The notes below the pieces were generated by a model that had not been told where the DNA came from, made no database searches, and saw only the letters and a list, made by a program, of their open reading frames with translations. DNA of 64,000 nucleotides from assembly GCA_958353395.1 (NCBI GenBank), contig CATWSG010000002.1, positions 62,001 to 126,000 of the forward strand, read 5' to 3'. Below are positions 1 to 9,400 of this stretch, piece after piece. Each line of letters opens with the position of its first letter. The first letter of the stretch is position 1. This stretch comes from an uncultured Collinsella sp. (GTDB taxonomy: Bacteria > Actinomycetota > Coriobacteriia > Coriobacteriales > Coriobacteriaceae). The position numbers and the translations under genes are program-made.

Positions 1-80
1 GCCAGTACCGCGAGGGCGGTGAGGCCGCGCTGGTCGATAAGCCGCGCGGTCGCAAGCCGCGCGTTAAAAAGGCGGAATAG
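1..80 (+). CDS. C-terminal fragment of an unidentified protein, possibly HTH/transposase OrfA type
   Basis: An open frame enters from the left edge and stops at TAG 78-80. The 25 visible residues end in a basic tail containing GGEAALVDKPRGRKPR. This resembles the region after the helix-turn-helix in IS3-family OrfA and related HTH proteins, where a 'GL..KPRGRP' string is common. That is family knowledge applied to a very short piece, so the identity is tentative. A strong terminator follows directly. The rest of the gene lies outside the window. Confidence 0.5.
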   Translation, partial: QYREGGEAALVDKPRGRKPRVKKAE

Positions 81-92
81 CAAACGGGATGG

Positions 93-116
93 TGCGCCCA
101 CAGGGGCGCATTTTTC
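93..116 (+). terminator. Rho-independent terminator
   Basis: A 7-bp perfect stem (TGCGCCC / GGGCGCA) with a 4-nt loop is followed by TTTTTC. It lies 12 bases after the stop of the partial gene and separates it from the hydrogenase operon. Confidence 0.85.
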
Positions 117-260
117 TTGCCGCCTCTCTACTCCAATGCGGACGCGCCCTTGCCCCGTACGCCTAAAACTCCCCAGTTGACCGAAAACCTGTCGCCGCTA
201 CTCATCAATTGAGCTATAACGTTAAACAATTGCAGCGTTTTTGCATGGGGGAGCGATGGT

Positions 261-3143
261 ATGACGCTACTGTATTTCCTTACCCTGTTTCCGCTGGTAC
301 CGGCGCTGGGCATGCTGCTTGCGCGCGGTGACCGAGCTCGCGATGCGGTGGGGCTCATAGGTTCCGGCATTATTATGGCGGTGACAGTTGTAGTCGCCGT
401 CATGTTTTTTGGCACGGGTCCGCAGAACTTTGAGGTTGCCCCCGGCACCTCGCATGTGCTCTCGATCATCAGCTCCGTCATCGACGTAATTCTGTGCGCC
501 GTCATCCTGTACAACGCGTACAAATATAGGAACGCGCTCACCACGGTGCTCGGCATAGTCCAGCTGGTGGGCTCGCTCGCCTTTGCAGCAATGACGCTGC
601 CCACTGCCGAAGCCGTCATGGCGACGCCGCTCTACCTGGACTACATGAGTGTGATCATGGTCCTCGCCGTCGGTATCGTCGGCAGCCTAATCTGCGTGTA
701 TGCCCTGGGCTACATGAAGGACTTCCAGGCCCATGACGAGCACGAGGCCGCGTTGCACGGGCAGACCGCGCCCGACCGTCGCCCGCAGTTCCTGGCGCTT
801 ATGTTCCTGTTCCTCTCGGCCATGTTCGTCATCGTGACGAGCGACAACCTTGAGTGGCTGTTCTGCGGCTGGGAAATCACCACCGTGTGCTCGTTCCTTA
901 TGATTGGCTACACGCGCACGCCCGAGGCCATCAAGAACGCTTTCACCCAGATCATCCTTAACATGCTGGGCGGTATCGCGTTTTTGGCGGGCCTTATGTT
1001 CTTGCACGTTAACGGCATGCCGCTGACCATCTCGGGCATGATCGAGCTTTCCGGCGCCGGTACCGCGCAATCCGCACTGCTGGTGATGCCGGTCATCCTG
1101 TTGTCGCTCGCCGCACTCACCAAGGCCGCACAGATGCCGTTCCACACTTGGCTGTTGGGTGCCATGGTTGCCCCCACTCCCACGAGCGCCCTGCTGCACT
1201 CGTCAACCATGGTTAAAGCCGGCGTGTTCCTAATGGTCAAGCTGAGCCCGCTCTATGCTATCTATCCCGTAACCGGCTTTATGGTCACGAGTGTGGGCGC
1301 CATCACGTTTTTGCTTGCTGCCCTCATGGCCATCTCGCAGAGCAACGCCAAACGCGTGCTCGCGTACTCCACCATTTCCAACTTGGGCCTCATCAGTGCC
1401 TGCCTGGGTGTCGGCGCGCCCGAGGCCGTATGGGCGGCCATCTTTCTGATCCTGTTCCACACGGTGGCAAAGTCGCTGCTGTTCCTGTGCGTGGGCACGG
1501 CCGAGCATCATATCGGCAGCCGCGATATCGAGGACATGGACGGTATGTTCAGCCGCATGCCGCACCTGACGCGTCTGATGATGCTGGGCATCATGGGCAT
1601 GTTTGTGGCGCCGTTTGGCATGCTCGTGTCCAAGTGGGGCGCCCTGGTGGCGTTCGCGCAGACTGGCAACGTGCTCATGATCATGGTGCTGGCCTTTGGC
1701 TCGGCCGCGACGTTCTTCTTCTGGGGCAAGTGGCTTGCCAAGCTTTCGGGTGTCGACCCCACGGCTCAAAACGTTGAGGTCAATGTCCATAAGACCGAAT
1801 GGATGGCGCTCAACACCATCGCCGCGCTACTGATTCTGTGCTGCGTGGCGTTCCCGGTTATCTCGAGCGGCCTGGTGTCGCCTTACTTGGCCATGGTGTT
1901 TGGCCGCGTGCCGTACGTTATCGGCAAGGACGCCATGTATCTGATGGTGGTTATCGTGGCGTTTATCGCCGTGGTGCTGCTGACGTCGTTCCGCGTGAGC
2001 AATAAGCCGCACGTCAACGTGTACCTTTCGGGCGTTGGAACCGAGAACTACCGTCATTTCCGCGGCTCGATGGGACACGAGGTAAAGGCCGAAAAGCGCA
2101 ATTGGTACTCGGAGGACGCCCTTGGCGAGAAGCGTATTGGCCCCGCGGGTAGCGTCGTGTGCTGCAGCATTATCTTGTTTGCGCTGCTGTGTTGCGCGTG
2201 GATTGGGCCCGAGCGGCTTGCCATGAGCGCGCCCTCGGTGCTGCGCGGCAAGTATTTCGAGGGTTCGGGCGTCGTGGGCATTTTTATTGGCACCGTGGCG
2301 TTTGCCTTGGTGGCGCCGCTTGTGGGCGGCTTGATCGACGGTCTTGACCGTAAGCTTTCGGCCCGCATGCAGGGTCGCGTGGGGCCGCGTCTGCTGCAGC
2401 CCTTCTACGACGTTGCCAAGCTGCTGCGCAAAGCCCCTGCCAGCGTAAACACCATGGACGATACCTACATGGCGTGCGCGCTCATCTTTACCGTCGTGGG
2501 CGGCGGCATCTTTGTGTCGGGCTCCAACACGCTGTTGTGCGCTTTTATGGTGACCCTCGCTGCGATCTTTGTGGTGTTGGCGTCCGCCTCGACGCAAAGC
2601 CCGTTTGCCCAGGTCGGCGCCGACCGTGAGCTGCTGCAGGTCATGAGTTATGAGCCCGCCGTTCTGCTAATGAGCGTGGGCCTGTATCTTGCCACCGATA
2701 GCTTCGATTCCATTGCCGTGACGGGGCAGTCGGCCCCCATCATCGTGTACAGCGCGCCCATTTTCCTTGCGCTGCTCGCGGTGCTTACCATCAAGCTGCG
2801 CAAGTCGCCGTTCGATCTTTCGTATTCGCATCACGCGCATCAGGAGATTGTCCAGGGCGTCGCCACCGAGATGAGCGGCGGCACGCTGGCCAAGATGACC
2901 CTTATGCACTGGTGCGAGACCGTGCTGTTTTTGATGTGGGTGGGCATGTTCTTTGTCTGGGACAACCCGGTGAGCTGGGTCGTAGCCCTGGTCGTGATGG
3001 CTGCGACGTACTTTGTCGAGGTGCTGATCGACAACACCTTCGCGCGCAGCACCTGGCGCAGCTGCTTTAAGCTCGGCTGGGGCGTGGCGCTGGTATTTGG
3101 CCTGCTCAACCTTATGCCCATCCTCGTTGACGTGTTTATTTAG
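261..3143 (+). CDS. echAB: Ech-type hydrogenase membrane subunit, EchA-EchB fusion (NuoL-like + NuoH-like)
   Basis: This 960-residue membrane protein carries two complex I-related modules in one chain. Residues about 1-640 are a proton-pumping NuoL/MrpA-type antiporter subunit, with the conserved TM segment around GWEITTVCSFLMIGY and the TM7-8 run PFHTWLLGAMVAPTPTSALL. Residues about 665-960 match NuoH/HycD/EchB, with DRKLSARMQGRVGPRLLQPF and a later acidic loop. In known ech operons these are two genes, echA and echB. Here no stop separates them and the order echA-B-C-D-E-F is otherwise kept. The predicted role is ion translocation and the quinone-less membrane anchor of a ferredoxin-dependent hydrogenase. 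The start is ATG 261, preceded by a GGGGGAG ribosome site. The next gene begins 12 bases after the stop. Confidence 0.88.
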   Translation: MTLLYFLTLFPLVPALGMLLARGDRARDAVGLIGSGIIMAVTVVVAVMFFGTGPQNFEVAPGTSHVLSIISSVIDVILCAVILYNAYKYRNALTTVLGIVQLVGSLAFAAMTLPTAEAVMATPLYLDYMSVIMVLAVGIVGSLICVYALGYMKDFQAHDEHEAALHGQTAPDRRPQFLALMFLFLSAMFVIVTSDNLEWLFCGWEITTVCSFLMIGYTRTPEAIKNAFTQIILNMLGGIAFLAGLMFLHVNGMPLTISGMIELSGAGTAQSALLVMPVILLSLAALTKAAQMPFHTWLLGAMVAPTPTSALLHSSTMVKAGVFLMVKLSPLYAIYPVTGFMVTSVGAITFLLAALMAISQSNAKRVLAYSTISNLGLISACLGVGAPEAVWAAIFLILFHTVAKSLLFLCVGTAEHHIGSRDIEDMDGMFSRMPHLTRLMMLGIMGMFVAPFGMLVSKWGALVAFAQTGNVLMIMVLAFGSAATFFFWGKWLAKLSGVDPTAQNVEVNVHKTEWMALNTIAALLILCCVAFPVISSGLVSPYLAMVFGRVPYVIGKDAMYLMVVIVAFIAVVLLTSFRVSNKPHVNVYLSGVGTENYRHFRGSMGHEVKAEKRNWYSEDALGEKRIGPAGSVVCCSIILFALLCCAWIGPERLAMSAPSVLRGKYFEGSGVVGIFIGTVAFALVAPLVGGLIDGLDRKLSARMQGRVGPRLLQPFYDVAKLLRKAPASVNTMDDTYMACALIFTVVGGGIFVSGSNTLLCAFMVTLAAIFVVLASASTQSPFAQVGADRELLQVMSYEPAVLLMSVGLYLATDSFDSIAVTGQSAPIIVYSAPIFLALLAVLTIKLRKSPFDLSYSHHAHQEIVQGVATEMSGGTLAKMTLMHWCETVLFLMWVGMFFVWDNPVSWVVALVVMAATYFVEVLIDNTFARSTWRSCFKLGWGVALVFGLLNLMPILVDVFI

Positions 3144-3155
3144 GAGGCGGCATCC

Positions 3156-3755
3156 ATGGATCATAAAATGTCGCGCTCGCCGTGGGTTATTCATTACGAC
3201 GGTTCGAGCTGCAACGGATGCGATATCGAGGTGCTGGCCTCGCTCACGCCACTGTTTGATGCGGAGCGCTTTGGCGTGGTCAACACCGGCAACCCCAAGC
3301 ATGCGGATATCTTTTTGGTGACGGGCTCGGTCAACGCGCAGAACCTGCCCGTCGTGCGCCAGATCTACAACCAGATGCTCGAGCCTAAGTGCGTGGTGGC
3401 GTGCGGCATCTGCGCGTGCTCGGGTGGCGTGTTCCGCGATGCCTACAACGTGATCGGCGGCGTGGACCGCGCGATTCCCGTGGACGTGTACGCGCCCGGG
3501 TGCGCCATTCGCCCCGAGACGGTGATCGATGCCATCGTGGAGGCGTGCGGCATCCTGGACCAGAAGGAGGCCGTGATGCGCGCCGGCGGCGATCCGCTTA
3601 CCGTGGGCGGCGCCGCTACCTGGGATGGTGGCGTTGAGCTGGGCGAGGACGGGTTTGTGGCTGTGGGGGCCGGGGCTGACGGTGCCGGTGACGGTGACGA
3701 GGCCAACGTGTCCACCAGGTCCGCCGCACCCGCCGCTGCAAAGGAGGCCAAGTAA
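3156..3755 (+). CDS. echC: Ech-type [NiFe] hydrogenase small subunit (NuoB/HycG-like)
   Basis: This 199-residue protein is the electron-transfer subunit that passes electrons from the ferredoxin-like subunit to the NiFe site. Cysteines for the proximal [4Fe-4S] cluster are visible as CNGC (C19, C22), the VACGICACSGG segment (about 83-88) and PGC (C116), as in the NuoB/EchC/HycG family. The last 50 or so residues are an Ala/Gly/Asp-rich tail that the family normally lacks. The stop overlaps the next start as TAATG, indicating translational coupling with echD. Confidence 0.92.
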   Translation: MDHKMSRSPWVIHYDGSSCNGCDIEVLASLTPLFDAERFGVVNTGNPKHADIFLVTGSVNAQNLPVVRQIYNQMLEPKCVVACGICACSGGVFRDAYNVIGGVDRAIPVDVYAPGCAIRPETVIDAIVEACGILDQKEAVMRAGGDPLTVGGAATWDGGVELGEDGFVAVGAGADGAGDGDEANVSTRSAAPAAAKEAK

Positions 3756-4465
3756 TGCAAAAGGCTATCTATACCACCGTTGGGATCGATGAGCTCCTGT
3801 CGCATGTCCAGGCGCTCAAGGGCGTCGGCGCGCGCTTTGTGCAAATGCACGCCGAGCGCAACGTCGACGATGGCTCGTATCGTTTGGTCTATACGTTTAT
3901 CAACGTTCGTGCTGCTCAGGAGCATATTGCGCAGGACGGCAGCTATGCGATTGAGAACCTGGTGGTTGAGGGAATTGATCAGTACCAGGAGATTCCGTCC
4001 ATCAGCTCGTACTATCCGGCGGTATTTCCGTTTGAAAACGAGGCGCACGACCTGTTTGGTCTTGCCATTACCGATATGCAGATCGACTTTAAGGGCTTTT
4101 TCTACCAGGTCTCGACCGCCGAGCCCATGAGTGTGATCACGCCCGAGGTGAAGGCCGCGCGCGAGAAGGCCATGAAGGTCCGCGCGGCTGCCGAGGCCAA
4201 GGCGCGCAAGGCTGCGGCCGAAAAGGCCGCCGCGGCTGCGGTTGCTGCGGGGGAGGGCGCCGGCGATGTCGCGGGCGCCGCTGCCGCCAAGCCCGCCGCG
4301 GCTGCCGGCTCCGATACTCAGCATGATGAGACTGCTGCGAAGGCCGCGCTCAAGGCTGCCAAGATGGAGGCAAAGCTCGCCGCCATGGATCCCGAGAAAG
4401 CGGCCAAGGTTCGCGCGGCGCTTGCCGCCAAGGCCGCCCGCGACAAGCAGAAAAAGGAGGCGTAA
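3755..4465 (+). CDS. echD: Ech-type hydrogenase 30-kDa-like subunit (NuoC-like)
   Basis: The first 130 residues match the NuoC/HycE-N family, including the signature segment FPFENEAHDLFGL. This subunit has no cofactor and bridges small and large subunits at the cytoplasmic face. Residues about 130-236 are a low-complexity Ala/Lys/Glu tail, probably a charged helix or disordered. EchD proteins are usually short, so the tail is an addition. The gene overlaps echC by one base and ends 5 bases before echE. Confidence 0.85.
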   Translation: MQKAIYTTVGIDELLSHVQALKGVGARFVQMHAERNVDDGSYRLVYTFINVRAAQEHIAQDGSYAIENLVVEGIDQYQEIPSISSYYPAVFPFENEAHDLFGLAITDMQIDFKGFFYQVSTAEPMSVITPEVKAAREKAMKVRAAAEAKARKAAAEKAAAAAVAAGEGAGDVAGAAAAKPAAAAGSDTQHDETAAKAALKAAKMEAKLAAMDPEKAAKVRAALAAKAARDKQKKEA

Positions 4466-4470
4466 GGTCC

Positions 4471-5559
4471 ATGGCTCATCGCTCCGTAATTCCGTTTGGC
4501 CCGCAGCACCCGGTGCTGCCCGAGCCGCTTCATCTGGACCTGGTGATTGAGGACGACCGCGTTCTCGAGGCAATTCCGCAGATCGGCTTTGTGCACCGCG
4601 GACTCGAGAAGCTCACCGAAAAGCGCGATATGCATCAGTTTGGCTACATCGCCGAGCGCATCTGCGGCATCTGCGCCGTGGGCCACAGCTGCGGCTATGC
4701 CAGCGCCTGCGAGCGCATGCTCGACATCGAGGTGCCCGGCCGCGTGCAGTATATCCGCACCATTTTGCACGAGCTTTCGCGCATTCATTCGCATCTGCTG
4801 TGGTTGGGCCTGCTCGCCGACGCCTTTGGCTTCGAGGCGCTGTTCTATCGGTCGTGGACCCTGCGCGAGCAGATACTCAAGATTTTTGAGAGCACTTGCG
4901 GCGGGCGCGTGATCCTTTCGATTAACGAGATCGGCGGCCTTAAGCACGATATCGAGGACTCCGAGCTGGCGGGCATTGTCCAGACGCTCGATGCCATGCG
5001 TCCTGACTACGAGGCCCTGGTGCATACGTTTTTGGACGACAACAGCTGCGGCGAGCGCCTACATGGCGTGGGCGTGATTAGCAAGAAAGACGCGCTGGAG
5101 CTTTCGATGGTCGGTCCGTTTGGGCGCGCATCGGGCGTGGATTACGACGTGCGCATGTTTGACGACGGTGCCTATGCGGATCTGGCTGCGTTTGAGCCCA
5201 TCGTTGCTACCGATGGCGATTGTTATGCCCGCTGCCAGGTGCGCTGCGCCGAGGTCACGCAGGCCATGGACATCATTAAGGAGCTTGTGGGCAAGATTCC
5301 GCACGACGGGATCGGCGGGCGCACCAAGCTTACGCCGGCCGACGGCGCACGCGGCGAGGTTGTGATTGAGCAGCCGCGCGGCGAGGCGTATTACTATGTG
5401 CGCGGTAACGGCACCAAGAACCTGGACCGTTTCCGCGTGCGCACGCCGACGTCGCAAAACCTGGCGGGTCTGACGCATGCGCTGCAGGGCGTGCTCCTTG
5501 CCAACGTGCCCATGATTATCCTGACCATCGACCCCTGCATTAGCTGTACGGAAAGGTAG
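4471..5559 (+). CDS. echE: Ech-type [NiFe] hydrogenase large (catalytic) subunit
   Basis: This 362-residue subunit holds the NiFe centre. The N-terminal ligand motif is RICGIC (C65, C68) followed by a conserved His. The C-terminal motif is DPCISC (C356, C359), very near the end. Because both cysteine pairs are present, this is a true hydrogenase and not a complex I NuoD, which lacks them. Only three residues follow the last cysteine, so there is no long C-terminal peptide for a maturation protease to cleave. The predicted reaction is proton reduction to H2, or the reverse, coupled to ferredoxin. Confidence 0.94.
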   Translation: MAHRSVIPFGPQHPVLPEPLHLDLVIEDDRVLEAIPQIGFVHRGLEKLTEKRDMHQFGYIAERICGICAVGHSCGYASACERMLDIEVPGRVQYIRTILHELSRIHSHLLWLGLLADAFGFEALFYRSWTLREQILKIFESTCGGRVILSINEIGGLKHDIEDSELAGIVQTLDAMRPDYEALVHTFLDDNSCGERLHGVGVISKKDALELSMVGPFGRASGVDYDVRMFDDGAYADLAAFEPIVATDGDCYARCQVRCAEVTQAMDIIKELVGKIPHDGIGGRTKLTPADGARGEVVIEQPRGEAYYYVRGNGTKNLDRFRVRTPTSQNLAGLTHALQGVLLANVPMIILTIDPCISCTER

Positions 5560-5566
5560 GCGCGGC

Positions 5567-5908
5567 ATGAGTTTGCTGACATTTGCCAAGACGGCCTTGG
5601 GTTCTATGGTCAAGCAGCCGGTAACGGTGTGCTATCCGCAGGAGAAGCTGACGGCGCCCGAGCGCTTGCGCGGACATATCGTTAACGACATGGACGTGTG
5701 TATCTGCTGCGGCATGTGCGCGCGTCGCTGCCCGGCGGGCGCGCTCGCGGTCGATCGCAAGGGCGGAACGTGGTCGATCGATCCGTATTCTTGTGTGGTG
5801 TGCGGCGAGTGCGTCGAGAGCTGTCCCAAACACTGCCTGACTATGGACACTGCTCGCACCCCAGTCGCAGCGGACAAGACTCCCACAGTAGAAACCAAGC
5901 CGGAATAG
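5567..5908 (+). CDS. echF: Ech-type hydrogenase ferredoxin-like subunit (NuoI/HycF-like)
   Basis: This 113-residue protein has two [4Fe-4S] motifs: C45-x2-C48-x2-C51-x3-C55 and C76-x2-C79-x2-C82-x3-C86. It is the last gene of the ech order and should accept electrons from soluble ferredoxin. No formate dehydrogenase, CO dehydrogenase or maturation (hyp) genes are in the window, so a formate-hydrogenlyase role is not supported here. A long perfect stem follows the stop. Confidence 0.92.
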   Translation: MSLLTFAKTALGSMVKQPVTVCYPQEKLTAPERLRGHIVNDMDVCICCGMCARRCPAGALAVDRKGGTWSIDPYSCVVCGECVESCPKHCLTMDTARTPVAADKTPTVETKPE

Positions 5909-5918
5909 CGGTGGAATA

Positions 5919-5952
5919 GGGGCCGGTGGGGCAAAAATGCCCCACCGGCCCC
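5919..5952 (+). terminator. Strong hairpin ending the ech operon
   Basis: A perfect 15-bp GC-rich stem (5919-5933 with 5938-5952) and an AAAA loop lie 11 bases after the echF stop. It lacks a T-run, so it may act as a transcript-end stabiliser or an atypical terminator. Confidence 0.6.
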
Positions 5953-5983
5953 GCGCGTGAACGCACGGTTGTACCGTCGCGAA

Positions 5984-6136
5984 CAAAACTATGCCGGTTT
6001 ACGGGGCTGGATGGCGAACCCCCGACCATACCGAAATCGCAAAAACAAAACCGCAGGTAGATAGCCTGCCGTTTTTCAAAAAATGAGGGTATGGATGAGG
6101 GTCCCGACTTTAGCCCCGTAATCCGGCATAGTTTTG
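5984..6136. repeat. Long nested inverted repeat, copy 1 (arm type A)
   Basis: Outer arms 5984-6008 and 6112-6136 pair at 24 of 25 positions. An inner pair CCATACC (6026-6032) / GGTATGG (6088-6094) flanks a third, imperfect stem around CCGCAGGTAG. The inner part is shared with the copies at 12858-13019 and 13111-13264. The outer arms are shared only with the latter. Confidence 0.85.
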
Positions 6137-6171
6137 AAATGGCACCATATCAGTAACAGACCTTGATCCCC

Positions 6172-6210
6172 CAAGGACGGAGGAAAACGAATCATTTTTG
6201 CCTTGCGAGG
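6172..6210. repeat. GACGGAGGAAAACG repeat, copy 1
   Basis: Contains GGACGGAGGAAAACGAATCA followed by TTTTTG and GCGAGG. Related copies lie at 6247-6279 and 13036-13079, always next to the long nested hairpins. Confidence 0.7.
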
Positions 6211-6246
6211 ACTGCCGCGTGACCCGTCTGCCACGAAATGGGCCCC

Positions 6247-6279
6247 CGGAGACGGAGGAAAACGGATCATTTTGGCCTG
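6247..6279. repeat. GACGGAGGAAAACG repeat, copy 2
   Basis: Contains GAGACGGAGGAAAACGGATC followed by ATTTTGG, almost identical to the copy at 13036-13079. Confidence 0.7.
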
Positions 6280-6319
6280 TCGGCTCCGAGTCGCACCCGT
6301 TTTCCTGCGAAAACTCTCG

Positions 6320-6399
6320 TGTCTCAACTTTGGTGAGACATTTGTCTCACGCCCAAAACAGAATCTGGAACATGTGTCACCTGCCCAAATTGTGTCTCA
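6320..6399. promoter_or_regulatory. Cluster of TGTCTCA motifs, candidate regulator sites
   Basis: TGTCTCA occurs at 6320-6326, 6343-6349 and 6393-6399, and its reverse complement TGAGACA at 6334-6340. The middle two form a palindrome GTGAGAC-N4-GTCTCAC (6333-6350). The position, 50-130 bases before the surface protein start, suggests operators for that gene. This is inference. Confidence 0.45.
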
Positions 6400-6451
6400 T
6401 TTCGTAACTTTAGGCTGTTGCAAGGTCTGAGACCGCGAGAAGGGAGACGCG

Positions 6452-9400
6452 ATGAGTAAGTACACGAGGGGTCTCTTGGCGGTGATACTGGCCGTAGTGC
6501 TGGTGTTGCCGGCTGCAGCATTTGCCATGCTGCCCGAGGCCAACGCCAGGTCCAGCACAGGAATGGACGGACCGACAATGAGCGAGGTCGTCGTCGATCC
6601 CGACACCAGCGGACGCTGGGAAATCTGGGCGGCCGGTCACAACGGTAATAAAGTAACGACTCAAAACGTCGGCCGAATCTGGACCGACAAGACGGTCGAG
6701 GCAACTGAGGAAAACGAAGAGTCGGATTTTCTGACCACGCTTTCGGCCATGTCCTCGACGTCTAATTCAACCGTGACGGTTACTACGCCGCTCGACATCG
6801 TGATGGTGCTGGATGCATCTGGCTCGATGGATGATCCTATGGGTGGCGGAGATCGCACCAAGCGTATCGATGCACTGAAGAACGCTGCGAACAGCTTTAT
6901 CGATACCATCGCAAAACAAAATGAGAGCATCGAGGGCGTCGATAGGCAGCATAGGGTTGCCATTGTTAAGTTTGCGGGCAAGAAGTCCAACGATATCGGC
7001 AACAATATGTATCGCGACGGAGGGTACTCCTACAATTACACCCAGGTTATGAAAGAATTGACCTACTGTTCCGGCGGCAATGCGGATGATCTCAAGAAGA
7101 ATACAATTAATAAAATTCAGCCTGCCGGCGCCACGCGCGCCGACTATGGCCTAGAGCTGGCCGAGAAAATCACTACCACTTATGGTCGCAAAGACGCCAA
7201 GAAGATTATTGTGTTCTTTACCGACGGTACGCCAACAAAGCAAAATATATTCGATGCGGGTGTCGCCAACGCTGCCGTGACAGCTGCTAAGAATATGAAG
7301 GACGGCAAGGCCACCGTTTATACCATCGGCATCTTTGATGGCGCGAACCCCAGTGCTGGTATCCAGGATTCGGGAAAAAGCCAAAAAGAGAACAAGTTCA
7401 TGCAGGCCGTTTCGAGCAACTACCCCAATGCCACGGCATGGGATACTCATGGCACACGCGCTGAAAACTCCGACTACTACAAGTCGGCGACCAATGCAGA
7501 AGAGCTCAAGAAGGTCTTCGACGACATCTCACAGGCCATTACGTCAGAGGCGCCTTATCCGACCGAAATTGATAAGGGCTACGACGCGACCAAGTCCGGC
7601 TACATCACGTTTACCGACGAGCTGGGCGACTTTATGCAGGTCGACAGCTTCACCGAGGTCGTCATCAACGGCACGCCGTTTACCAAGACGGACAAAACGG
7701 TCAATAAAGAAACCAATACCGACACCTACGAGTTCACCGGCAAGGCAAAAGACCTGCTCATCACCGTGCAGCGCGCCGGCGATGACAATCCCCAGAAGGG
7801 CGATATCGTAACGGTCAATATTCCTGCGTCGTTGATTCCGCTGAGTCACTTTAAGACCGTAGACGGCAAGCTTTCGGTCGACAGCGCTCAGCCTATCCGC
7901 GTGAAGTACACCTCGAGCGTGAAGAGCACTGCGCTCGACAACCTGTTTACGCCTGAGAAGGTAACGGGGCTCAAGGATTACATCGAGAACAATACGGCCG
8001 TTGCCAACGGCACCAAGACCGTGAATTTCTACGCGAACAAGTGGAGCGGTGGTGCGCTGGGTGATACGGTTGCGACCTTTGAGCCGGCCGACACCAACCG
8101 CTACTACTACTTCCAGAAGCAGACTCCCATTTACGCGGATAAGGACTGCACGCAGCCTGCAAAGAATTCGCTGGCAGATACTGGCACCTATTACTACAAG
8201 GATGAGTTTGAGGAGCGGGGCTCGAACGGCGAGGCCAAGCCCGCCACTGCTGTCATCGAGTTTGTCGGCGGCGACGCAGCGAAGTTTGACGGCGCTCTTG
8301 TTGCCGACGAGGACGGCAACCTTTCGTTTAGCGTGGGAACCGCGCGTTTGGCCTTTATCGATGAGCTCCACACTACCAAGGGCAGCGTGGGCGGCAACAG
8401 CACTGGTACCGCGACCGACGTTCTCAACCCCAAGTGGAACAACGTGTCTGCCAAGGCGACCGCGACGCATGTCAATTCCTACCTGGGCAACAACGGCAAG
8501 ATCAGCTTTGCGTATGACATGACGCCGGCAATGGTGAACACCAAGGCCAGCTTTGGCCTGACCAAGGTGCTCAAGGGTCGCGACTGGACGAATGCTGACG
8601 CGTTTGAGTTTGGCCTGACATCCGAGAGCGGCGCCCCGATGCCTGCGGCTAGGACTGCGACCGTGCGCAAGGCTGACCTGGACCAGGGCAAGGCTGCCAT
8701 CGACTTCGGCACGATCGAATACACCGAACCTGGCACGTACGTCTACAAGGTCAGTGAAAAGCATGCCGGGACCACGATTGACGGCATCGCCTACAGCAAG
8801 AACGTCGCGGAGATCACCGTGACGGTAACGCCCGACAAGAAGGGCGAGCTGAGCGCTGGCGTGAAGGTGACCTCGGGCGAGACCGAGTTCAAGAACGTTT
8901 ACGCCACGAATCCTGTTGAGTCCAGCGTCACCGACCAGATTACCGTGACCAAGTCTCTGACCGGGCGTGACCTTACGGCCGACGAGTTCAGCTTTGAGCT
9001 GCTCGAAATCATTGACAAGGAAGTTAAGCCTGTCGAGACCGTTAAGAACGCCGCCGACGGCAAGGTGACGTTCAGTGCCATCAAGTACACCGAGATCGGC
9101 CAGCACACCTACAAGCTGCATGAGGTTAAGGGCAACGCCGGCGGTATTGACTACGATGACGCGGTCTACACCATCGTGACGACCATCGCCGATAACGGCA
9201 AGGGCCAGCTGGTTGCCACGCACGAGCTGAAGGACGCCAAGGACGTCAAGAGCATCGAGTTCAAGAACGCCTACACCACGAATGCTACCGAGGCATCGCT
9301 TGCGGGTATCAAGAATCTGCAGGTTGACGACGCTCTGACCCCGGCTGATATCACCGGCAAGTTCACCTTTACCGTGACCGGTGAAGAGGGCGCGCCTATG

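Larger units (their letters stand above)
5953..6451. other. Repeat-rich spacer upstream of the giant surface protein
   Basis: About 500 bases without a credible gene. It contains a 153-nt nested hairpin (5984-6136), two copies of a GACGGAGGAAAACG-type repeat (6172-6210 and 6247-6279), and a cluster of TGTCTCA motifs (6320-6399) just before the next gene. No clear -35/-10 pair was recognised. Confidence 0.8.

Noticed and set aside
1..80. Intact insertion sequence at the left edge
   Set aside because: Only 25 codons are visible, no terminal inverted repeat or OrfB follows, and a terminator comes directly after the stop.
261..5908. Respiratory complex I (nuo) or formate hydrogenlyase
   Set aside because: The large subunit keeps both NiFe cysteine pairs, which complex I lacks. 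Gene order is that of ech, and no formate dehydrogenase is linked.
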